Positions 11,153-17,285 of a DNA stretch of 41,190 nt are shown piece after piece. Position numbers and translations under genes: made by a program. The stretch's first letter is position 1, and the number at the start of each line of letters is the position of its first letter. Location of the stretch: positions 1-41,190 of the forward strand of contig JAPLHB010000214.1 of the NCBI GenBank assembly GCA_026389845.1, read 5' to 3'. Below the pieces are notes generated by a model. The model saw only the letters and a program-made list of their open reading frames with translations. It did no database searches and was not told the origin of the DNA. This stretch comes from Chloroflexota bacterium (GTDB lineage: Bacteria > Chloroflexota > Anaerolineae > CG2-30-64-16).

Positions 11153-11917
11153 TCACCGGAACAGTTGCCCGGCCCACGCAACCGCCTGTTGGGCCAATGG
11201 CAGCAACTTCTCGCCGGTCGTCGCCGCGCCGGCCGCGGCCGTGAGGAGCCGGGTCACGCCCTCCAACTTGCTCACGATGATGGTGCGGTTGGGCTTGGGC
11301 TTCACCGCCTGCTCCTGGACGACCTGCACGTCAGCGTCCACTACCTCGGCGGTGTCGGCATCCAGGCCAGCCTGAGACAGCGCCGCGCGCAGCTCGGCCA
11401 GCAGGCGGGTAAACTCGGCGGCCGTGACGCTCGTTGACGGCTGGCCGACCACGTTTCGGTCTCCGACAACGATGGCGCTGCCGGTGACGTTGCCGCCGAT
11501 GGCCACGCTCCGCTCGCCGGCCACGACTCGCTGGTCCCGCCCCACGAACGCCCCGCCGCCCGTGTGTACACTCCGACCGACGTACGCGCCGCCCGCGGTG
11601 TTGACCACGTGCTTGTCCCCCTGAACCGTATCGGCGTAGTGCTGCTGGCCGCCGACGTGGATGGGGCTGGCCGACCCGCCCACGATCGCGCCCACGGCCG
11701 CGCCGCCGGCCTCGACCGTCTCGATTTCCTGGGATACGCCGGCGTCCAACCTGGCGGCCGCCGCGCGTTCGCCCAGGACCGCGCCGACGACTTCCCCCCG
11801 GTCGCTGCCAACCTTCTGCCGCACCTGGATGCCGGCGCGCGACTCGACCGCCGCGCCGCACTGCGGACAGAACTTCGCGCCACTCGGCAGTTCGCCGTGG
11901 CAAACATCGCAACGCAT
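11153..11917 (-). CDS. zinc-ribbon protein with GRD-type beta repeats, last gene of the DGR cluster
   Basis: A 254-aa protein starting at ATG 11917 with GGAGGG 6 bases upstream. It opens with a zinc ribbon (CDVCHGELPSGAKFCPQCG). Then comes a glycine- and valine-rich repeat region (about residues 60-160) with units such as HTGGGAFVGRDQ and VAIGGNVTGSAIVVGDRN, likely short beta strands. It ends with an all-helical tail (EFTRLLAELRAALSQAGLD to GKLLPLAQQAVAWAGQLFR-like). The GGGxFxGRD unit is also at the very start of the neighbouring NACHT target (VNTGGGTFIGRDQ), and the DSTLINANVVVVADR segment of the second target is similar in style. This suggests that the three proteins interact or are recognised by the same partner. 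Function is not known; I infer it belongs to the NTPase system. Confidence 0.75.
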   Translation of the reverse strand: MRCDVCHGELPSGAKFCPQCGAAVESRAGIQVRQKVGSDRGEVVGAVLGERAAAARLDAGVSQEIETVEAGGAAVGAIVGGSASPIHVGGQQHYADTVQGDKHVVNTAGGAYVGRSVHTGGGAFVGRDQRVVAGERSVAIGGNVTGSAIVVGDRNVVGQPSTSVTAAEFTRLLAELRAALSQAGLDADTAEVVDADVQVVQEQAVKPKPNRTIIVSKLEGVTRLLTAAAGAATTGEKLLPLAQQAVAWAGQLFR

Positions 11918-11939
11918 GAAACACCCTCCTTTTTTGCCG

Positions 11940-12056
11940 CGCGTGTGGGGAAGGGGGCCTGCGCCCCCTTCCCCACACCCCATCCCCCAGAACTACAGCA
12001 ACCAGCATTCCACAGAACTCAGAACACCAGAACTCAGGACGATAGGGACACGACCA
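11940..12056 (-). repeat. conserved post-VR segment, copy 1
   Basis: About 120 bases after variable region 1 are repeated after variable region 2 (17169-17285) with only two mismatches in the stretch between hairpin and stop codon. Because the coding parts upstream differ strongly, this conservation outside the gene points to a site needed for retrohoming rather than to a recent gene duplication. It includes a 16-bp hairpin. Confidence 0.9.
11943..11978. other. 16-bp perfect hairpin downstream of variable region 1
   Basis: GTGTGGGGAAGGGGGC is followed by a 4-base loop and its exact reverse complement. In characterised DGRs (for example the Bordetella phage element) a hairpin or cruciform just after the variable region is needed for efficient target recognition. 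Here it lies about 55 bases after the VR1 stop codon. On the minus strand the loop reads GCAG. An identical hairpin lies after VR2. Confidence 0.85.
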
Positions 12057-14877
12057 CCCGAAAACCGAGGTGCGCATCGTAGCCACCGGATACGAGCCTG
12101 CCGCGGCAGGCGCAGCGGGCGTTCCACTGATTATCGCGCCACGACCCGCCCCGCACCACACGGACGCCTTCGGCTTCCAGGTTGTTACGGCCGTCATCCG
12201 GTCGGCAGGGATAGGGCTGATACACGCTCTGCGTCCATTCCCAGACGTTGCCGGCCAGGTCGTGGATGCCATCCGGCGTCGCGCCCACGTCGTAGACTCC
12301 GACGGGACTGGGACGCAAAACGTGACCCTCCCAGGTATTGGCCCAGGCCGCGTCCCACCGATTGCCCCAGGGATAGATCCACCCACGGCCGCGGCGGGCG
12401 GCGCCTTCCCATTCCGCCTCGGTCGGCAGGCGGATCGTGTAGCCTTCCGGCAGATCGAACGCCGCGACGCCGGCCGCGCGCGCCTGTTCGTCCAGCCAGC
12501 AGCAATACGCCAGCGCCTCGTACCAGGTGACGCCCACCACGGGCTGCGATGGCCCGCCGTAACGTTCGTCATCCCAAAACGCGGGCCGATCCCTGGGGCG
12601 GTCGGCAACTTGCCGGCTGAACAATTCCCGCACCTCGATTTCGTTCCGCTGCAATAATGGCTCCCAAGTAGCCACATCTCGCGAGCTCCAACCGGCCCGG
12701 CGAAGCTGCTGCAAAAGCGCCGGCTTCTCCCGCAAGGCTCGCCAGACGTCCATCAACTGCTTCACCACGCCGCTTTCGGCCGCCTCGCCGCGCAGCCAGG
12801 CACGGCCGGCCGCGGTCGGCCAATAACGTTCGTGCCGGTAGCCGCCGGCCGCGATGAAGCAGGCGTATTCCGCGTTCGTGATCGGGTACCTGCCGATCCA
12901 GAACTCCGGCAGCTCGACGCGATGGCGCGGCTGCTCGTCCCGCGCCCCGGGGAAGCCCTGAAACGCCAATTTCCAGACGCGCCAACGGCCGGAGCCGATG
13001 CGATAGGAGCCGGCCGAGACATGCGCCAGCGGCGGCAGCAACACCCGCTGCCCGGTCACCGTGATCGCCCGAAAACGAGGATCGCCCAACCGCCCCAAGA
13101 CGTCGCCGGCCGCCAACCGCGCCCGCAGGTGCACTTGCCGGTCGCCCAACTCGCGGAGCAGGTCCTCCTGGACAGCCGTCGCCAGGGCCGGCGGCGGCTC
13201 GATGCCGGCTTCGACCAGGCAGCGGGCGGCTAGCACCGGGTTGACCTGGCGCACGGCCTGCACGAACGCGGCCGGATCGTCCGCCAGGCCCGCAGCCAGA
13301 ATCGCCGGCTCCTCCCAGCCGGTGACTGGCGGGGACGGCAGCGGCTCAAAGTCTCCCAGCGGCCCAGGGGCAGGCATCTCGCTGACCCGGCGCGGGACGC
13401 GCCAGCGTCCGCTCAGATTCTCGCCGGCCTGGAAGCGGTCACGTAAGGCGCGGGCTGCGAAGTATTCTTGAAGTTGGTGGTGGTAGAAGCGCACGATCTC
13501 CGCGCCGCCGGAGGCCAGCTCCGAGTCCAGCAGCGTCGCGGCCAACCCCAGGCGCACCACAGCCTGGGGCGACACGTCCACCGGGCCGTCGGAGCCGGCC
13601 ACCTGCGCGGGAATTTGCGCCAGGAACTGGCGGCGGGGCAGCCGGGTGCCTTCGCCGCCAGGCTGGATGCGCTCGGCCAGCGTAGCCAGGGCGTTTTGCA
13701 GCGGCAACAGGCCGGGCCAGTCGGGGTGATGCCGGCTTTGCTCACGCCGCAGCAGGAGGTTGACGAAGCCGTCGAAGAGCCGGGCGCGATTGGCAGGCCA
13801 GTCGCCGCCCTGGGCCAGGATGTAGGCGAGCATGGAGAGGTAATAGGGGTTGCGCACCAACTCCAGCAGCGGGCTGCTGTCCAGGTGCTGCCAGGCCCGT
13901 CCTGCCAGGTCGGGCGAGAGATACTTGCCCAGGAAATCGCGCACGCGCGCATCGTCCAGCCGCTCGATCTCGACCTGGGGCAGGCCCAACGGTTCGCCGT
14001 AGTCACGACTGCGACAGGTGAAGATGAAGCGGTTGCCGGGCCATTCGCCCACAAAACGCCGCCAGGCGTCCACCCGGTCGCGGTAGTCGCGCTCGTCGCG
14101 GAACGGCATCTCGTTGAGCGCGTCGCACAGCAGGAGCAGGCCGCCCCCGCGCAACCGGCCGGCCAGGTCGTCGCAGCCCAACAGTTGCGTCCAGGTGGAC
14201 TGCACAAAGGCGTGGGGTGTGGGGAAATCGCGGTAGTCAGCCAGGGAGAGGAAAATGGGCAGCCAACGTTGGGCGCCGGTCAGCCGTTGGCGCGCGGCGT
14301 CCAGCGCCAATTTGTGCAGAGTGGTGGTCTTACCGGCGCCCGGTTCACCGAGCAAGGCCAACGCCTCGTAGCGGGTCGTGGCCTCGGTGATGTCATCCAG
14401 CCGGGTGCGGCGCACCTGGCGCCCGGCGCCCGCGCCCACCACCTCCAACAGGGTGAACTCCGGCGGAACGTCGCTCCAGCCCGGCGGCCGTTCAAGCGGG
14501 GTCAACGTGCCGGCCAGCGGGACGAACTGGCTGGCCCAGCGGCCGTAGCGCGGGTTGACCAGCAGCGCCGTCAGATAGGCGCGCTCGTCGGCCTGGCGGG
14601 CGGCGGCCGGCAGCAAGTCTCTGGCCGCCTGGGCCGAAAGGGTAATGGCAGGTGCGCCGGGCGCGGTGACCGTCAGGCGCGCCCGGACGATGTCGGCGCA
14701 CAGGTCGGCGCGGCCGCCCGCCAGCGTTTCCTGCAGGCGCGCCAACACTTGCTCTAGATCCTGGCCGGTGTAGCCGTTCACCAGGATGATCTGGTCGCGG
14801 CCGATGAACGTGCCGCCGCCGGTGTTCACGTCCCTGCCGATGACAGCGCCGCCGTTGGTATTGACTGAGTCCGGCAT
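12034..14877 (-). CDS. DGR target 1: NACHT/STAND NTPase with C-terminal FGE/lectin-fold variable domain
   Basis: A 947-aa soluble protein. It begins with GRD-type beta units (VNTGGGTFIGRDQ, residues 1-30) and a helical region (about 30-110). A NACHT-type NTPase follows, with Walker A GEPGAGKT at 177-184, Walker B LLLLCD with Asp252 and NE at 255-256, and a sensor-like FIFTCRSRDYG. A helical region leads to a formylglycine-generating-enzyme/C-type-lectin fold (about 625-947: GRYPITNAEY, LPTEAEWEGAARRG, DLAGNVWEW, VVRGGSW, GFRVVV). The last about 43 residues are the variable region. Formylglycine-enzyme catalytic Cys residues after GGSY are absent (W-R-D-N here), so it is a binding fold rather than an enzyme. 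By family knowledge such proteins act as ligand-triggered switches in conflict systems; the effector is not visible. The gene follows the TR and precedes the zinc-ribbon gene. Confidence 0.93.
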   Translation of the reverse strand: MPDSVNTNGGAVIGRDVNTGGGTFIGRDQIILVNGYTGQDLEQVLARLQETLAGGRADLCADIVRARLTVTAPGAPAITLSAQAARDLLPAAARQADERAYLTALLVNPRYGRWASQFVPLAGTLTPLERPPGWSDVPPEFTLLEVVGAGAGRQVRRTRLDDITEATTRYEALALLGEPGAGKTTTLHKLALDAARQRLTGAQRWLPIFLSLADYRDFPTPHAFVQSTWTQLLGCDDLAGRLRGGGLLLLCDALNEMPFRDERDYRDRVDAWRRFVGEWPGNRFIFTCRSRDYGEPLGLPQVEIERLDDARVRDFLGKYLSPDLAGRAWQHLDSSPLLELVRNPYYLSMLAYILAQGGDWPANRARLFDGFVNLLLRREQSRHHPDWPGLLPLQNALATLAERIQPGGEGTRLPRRQFLAQIPAQVAGSDGPVDVSPQAVVRLGLAATLLDSELASGGAEIVRFYHHQLQEYFAARALRDRFQAGENLSGRWRVPRRVSEMPAPGPLGDFEPLPSPPVTGWEEPAILAAGLADDPAAFVQAVRQVNPVLAARCLVEAGIEPPPALATAVQEDLLRELGDRQVHLRARLAAGDVLGRLGDPRFRAITVTGQRVLLPPLAHVSAGSYRIGSGRWRVWKLAFQGFPGARDEQPRHRVELPEFWIGRYPITNAEYACFIAAGGYRHERYWPTAAGRAWLRGEAAESGVVKQLMDVWRALREKPALLQQLRRAGWSSRDVATWEPLLQRNEIEVRELFSRQVADRPRDRPAFWDDERYGGPSQPVVGVTWYEALAYCCWLDEQARAAGVAAFDLPEGYTIRLPTEAEWEGAARRGRGWIYPWGNRWDAAWANTWEGHVLRPSPVGVYDVGATPDGIHDLAGNVWEWTQSVYQPYPCRPDDGRNNLEAEGVRVVRGGSWRDNQWNARCACRGRLVSGGYDAHLGFRVVVSLSS
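12040..12166 (-). other. variable region 1 (VR1)
   Basis: 127 bases at the 3' end of target 1 align without gaps to the template repeat. On the minus strand 19 positions differ and all are adenines in the template; no other base differs. The protein reads W-RDNQWNARCACRGRLVSGG where the template would give W-NNNQRNARCAYRNRNVSDN. The GC-rich 3' end (CGGGTGGTCGTGTCC on the minus strand) is unchanged and fits the initiation-of-mutagenic-homology role. Confidence 0.96.
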
Positions 14878-15019
14878 GGAGTCACCCTGCCCTAAGAGCC
14901 TCTATCCGAATAACTCGTAGCATCGGGCCTTGTGCCCGCCATGACGCCCACGAGGGGCTACGCTACCTTTTTCGGATAGGCACTTAAACGCAATAGCGCA
15001 AAACTCGTTATCCGTTGCC

Positions 15020-15148
15020 TGTCATTCTGCGCGGGTCTGCCCCAAATCTCTCGTAACGGCGTGACACCAGCGAAGAATCTGTTGCCCACGACGAGACCCT
15101 GCGCTGATTTTTCGCCGCAACGAGAGTCACGGGATCAACCCGCTAAGC
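15020..15148. repeat. dispersed palindromic element, copy 2
   Basis: Begins TGTCATTCTGCGCGGGTC and ends with AACCCGCTAAG; the middle has CCAGCGAAGAATC facing CGCTGATTTTTCGCCG. It lies between target 1 and the template repeat. Confidence 0.75.
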
Positions 15149-15188
15149 GCGTGGGAACGGTGCAGTATTTGGCCGGCCGCCCTTTGGG

Positions 15189-15225
15189 TCAGACCTCCGA
15201 GGTCTTTGAGACCTCGAAGGTCTGA
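15189..15225. other. 17-bp inverted repeat downstream of the template repeat
   Basis: TCAGACCTCCGAGGTCT, TTG loop, then AGACCTCGAAGGTCTGA; one mismatch between arms. In the direction of TR transcription (minus) it lies about 100 bases past the TR. It could end or shape the template RNA, or be an unrelated dispersed palindrome. Confidence 0.6.
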
Positions 15226-15326
15226 TGCCATGCAAGCGGTCGCGACCGGGGCCGGGCTACGCTATCATCTTCCTTGGGCGCCGTCCCGCGTCCGTAGACG
15301 ACGAGATTTACCAGCCACTGCGAAGA

Positions 15327-15453
15327 TGTTATGGACACGACCACCCGAAAACCGATGTTCGTATTGTAGTTATCGGATACGTTCCTGTTGCGGTAGGCGC
15401 AGCGGGCGTTCCTCTGATTATTGTTCCACGACCCGCCCCGCACCACACGGACG
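15327..15453 (-). ncRNA. DGR template repeat (TR)
   Basis: The unmutated donor copy of the variable regions. On the minus strand its reading frame would give WNNNQRNARCAYRNRN and then VSDNYNTNIGFRVVV: nine Asn codons (AAC/AAT) at positions that vary in the targets, the hallmark of DGR templates. It sits just after the avd stop codon (15509) on the same strand, and is about 3.3 kb upstream of VR1. It matches VR1 over 127 bases with differences only at adenines, and VR2 over 124 bases with differences at 21 adenines plus two thymines. Its RNA, with flanking spacer, would be copied by the reverse transcriptase. The open frame through it (15189-15557) is a by-product and probably not translated. 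Confidence 0.95.
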
Positions 15454-15508
15454 GTCGCAGCCCGGCCCCGAGAACGCGGCCCGCGGGCCGCGGCGTCTCC
15501 GATTTGAG

Positions 15509-15868
15509 TCAAGGCGCTTGCTCTACGCCACCAGGGATGTTGTCTTTCTTTCGCCATCCCCCCAGCAGCTTGCCGATTTCGACCACCCTGCGCGTCACGT
15601 GCGCGTACTGGCCTGGGTTGAGCAGCGCCAGATCGTGGCTCAGACGCAGGTAGAAGCGCAGCTTGGCGAGCGTGACGTCGGCCCCCTTGAGCACCGGGCC
15701 TGGCTCGTCGCTGTAGGCCGCCTCGATCAATTGCTCGTGAAACCGCAAAGCCGTCCGCTGCAGGCTTTGGGCCAGCACGAACCGCTGCTGCCGCGGGAAC
15801 TTAATCGTAAGCGGAAGCAGCCATAAAAGCAAATCGTAGGTGCGCGAGAAAATGGGCGATTGTTTCAT
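15509..15868 (-). CDS. avd: accessory variability determinant (Avd), four-helix bundle
   Basis: A 119-aa protein with the size and helical pattern of DGR Avd proteins, which form a pentameric basic barrel binding the reverse transcriptase and template RNA. Segments YDLLLWLLPLTIKFPRQQRF, LAQSLQRTALRFHEQLIEAA, LAKLRFYLRLSHDLALL and YAHVTRRVVEIGKLLGGWRK make the four helices; the KFPR-x-RF and LRxxLRLxxDL patterns are typical of the family. Basic residues are frequent, fitting RNA binding. It lies between the reverse transcriptase gene (16006) and the TR (15453), as in many DGRs. The ribosome binding site before ATG 15868 is weak. The last dozen residues (KKDNIPGGVEQAP) are likely unstructured. 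Confidence 0.9.
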   Translation of the reverse strand: MKQSPIFSRTYDLLLWLLPLTIKFPRQQRFVLAQSLQRTALRFHEQLIEAAYSDEPGPVLKGADVTLAKLRFYLRLSHDLALLNPGQYAHVTRRVVEIGKLLGGWRKKDNIPGGVEQAP

Positions 15869-15881
15869 GGCGAGGTAGTCC

Positions 15882-16017
15882 TGTCACCCTGAGCGGGCTG
15901 ACCCTGTGACGTGCGTTGCGGCGAAAGTCCAGCGAAGGGTCTCGTTTTCCGTGGCAGATGCTTCGCTGGAATCACGCCGCGGCGAACCTTGATTCGTTGG
16001 CCCGCTCAGCATGACAA
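15882..16017. repeat. dispersed palindromic element, copy 3
   Basis: Starts TGTCACCCTGAGCGGGCT and ends CCCGCTCAGCATGACAA, so the ends are inverted copies. It fills the space between the reverse transcriptase and avd and provides the stop codon of the former (TGA at 16008-16006). Confidence 0.85.
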
Positions 16018-17130
16018 CGTGAGTTCATGCGTGCAAGGCAGGCCGACCCGCTCATAGTGATGACATCTCGGGGCAGCGGTTTTCGGCCTCAGTAATGCCC
16101 GCCGCAGCCGCCAGGTATTCCCATGGGCGGCGTGCGCGGTCCAGCCGCGCACGCGCGGGGTCAGATCGGCCGGAGCCAGCTCGCCGCGGGCTACCTGCGC
16201 CCGCCACAAGCGCAGCCGGCGGGCGAACGCGACGCCGTTGCGCCGCTTGAGCCGGCGGTGGGTCGGATAGACGCGGAACCCCAGGGTCGGGATGCCGGTG
16301 ATGACCGGGTAGACGGTGCTCTCGCGCTCGTGGATGGTCAGCCGCAGGCCCGCCAGAAAAGCGCGGATGGCGTCCTTCCAGGCCCAGAGCTGGCGCTTGT
16401 CGCCGGCGAAAAGCAGGAAGTCGTCCACGTAGCGCAGATAGGCCGGACAGCGCAACTGCCGCTTGACGAATTGATCCAACTCGTTGAGGCAGACGTTGGC
16501 CCAGAACTGACTGGTCAGATTGCCAATGGGCAGGCCGCGCGGCCGCTCGACGGCGAATAGGTCGTCGCCGGAGAAGTAGACCATCTCGTACTCGTCTTTC
16601 AGAATGCCGGCGCCGCCGCTCAGGATCCGATCCACCAGCCACATCACCTGCCCGTCCGCGATTTTCTGGCCGATGAGCGCACGGAGGATGGTGAGGTCAA
16701 TGGATGGGAAAAACTGTTCCACGTCGCATTGCAGGACGTACGGGTAGCGCCGGGACAGCTCCTGCGCCCGATCGAGCGCGCGATGCGTGCCCTTACCGAT
16801 CCGGTTGGCGTACGAATCGCCGATGAAGGTGCGCTCGAAGAGCGGCTCGATGACGTTGCATAAGGCATGATGCACCACGCGGTCGCGAAAGGGCGCAGCC
16901 GAGATCAGGCGATGCTTGGGGTCGCGGATGTAAAACGAGCGATACGCGCCGGGGCAATAGGTCTGGCCGGTCAACTCGTCCTGCAACCGGCACAGGTTAG
17001 CTTCCAGGTCGAACTCGAACGCGGCCACGGCCGGCTGACCGCGCTTGCCCCGCGCCGCGCGGCGATAGGCCAGGTAGAGGTTCTCGAAATCCACCAACGC
17101 CGGGTAGATCTGATCGAAACGTTTGGTCAT
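16006..17130 (-). CDS. DGR-type reverse transcriptase
   Basis: A 374-aa RNA-dependent DNA polymerase that copies the template RNA with errors at adenines. Visible motifs are the catalytic QCDVEQFFPSID (Asp136), the palm motif GLPIGNLTSQFWAN (IGNLTSQ at 202-208), and RYVDDFLLF (YVDD at 234-237), followed by the thumb-like GIPTLGFRVYPTHRRLKRRN. IGxxxSQ in place of the QGxxxSP seen in retroviral and group II intron enzymes is diagnostic of DGR reverse transcriptases. No maturase or HNH domain is present, which excludes a group II intron. The last residues and the TGA lie in a dispersed palindromic element, so the C-terminus may have been rewritten by its insertion. The ATG at 17130 has GGTGAG upstream. 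Confidence 0.96.
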   Translation of the reverse strand: MTKRFDQIYPALVDFENLYLAYRRAARGKRGQPAVAAFEFDLEANLCRLQDELTGQTYCPGAYRSFYIRDPKHRLISAAPFRDRVVHHALCNVIEPLFERTFIGDSYANRIGKGTHRALDRAQELSRRYPYVLQCDVEQFFPSIDLTILRALIGQKIADGQVMWLVDRILSGGAGILKDEYEMVYFSGDDLFAVERPRGLPIGNLTSQFWANVCLNELDQFVKRQLRCPAYLRYVDDFLLFAGDKRQLWAWKDAIRAFLAGLRLTIHERESTVYPVITGIPTLGFRVYPTHRRLKRRNGVAFARRLRLWRAQVARGELAPADLTPRVRGWTAHAAHGNTWRLRRALLRPKTAAPRCHHYERVGLPCTHELTLSC

Positions 17131-17161
17131 GGCTCACCGTAGGGCGAATTGGCAATTCGCC

Positions 17162-17207
17162 AAAAAATCGCGTGTGGGGAAGGGGGCCTGCGCCCCCTTC
17201 CCCACAC
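17162..17207 (-). terminator. hairpin downstream of variable region 2, possible terminator
   Basis: The same 16-bp hairpin as after VR1 (17172-17207) is here followed on the minus strand by GCGA and six T residues, which would also let it act as an intrinsic terminator after target 2. In VR1 the T-run is missing, so the shared role is more likely the DGR target site. Confidence 0.5.
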
Positions 17208-17285
17208 CCCATCCCCCAGAACTACAGCAACCAGAATTCCGCAGAACTCAGAACACCAGAACTCAGGACGATAGGGACACGACCA
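17169..17285 (-). repeat. conserved post-VR segment, copy 2
   Basis: Second copy of the about 120-base segment after the variable region, with two mismatches to 11940-12056 in the non-coding part. It carries the stop codon context and the hairpin. Confidence 0.9.

Larger units (their letters stand above)
14878..15326. other. gap between target 1 and the template repeat: hairpins and a dispersed element
   Basis: No gene is seen. The stretch contains an inverted pair CTATCCGAA (14902-14910) and TTCGGATAG (14971-14979), the second dispersed palindromic element (15020-15148) and a hairpin at 15189-15225 just downstream of the template repeat on its transcript. The spacer after the TR in other DGR RNAs is needed for cDNA priming, so the latter half may be part of the functional RNA. 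Confidence 0.6.

Noticed and set aside
15189..15557. Open frame through the template repeat (122 codons)
   Set aside because: It overlaps avd, has no ribosome binding site and its FGE-like middle is only the template itself. It is kept as a template RNA, not a protein.
16006..17130. Group II intron or retron reverse transcriptase
   Set aside because: No maturase, HNH domain, intron RNA or msr/msd-like structure; IGNLTSQ and the TR/VR pairs fit a DGR.
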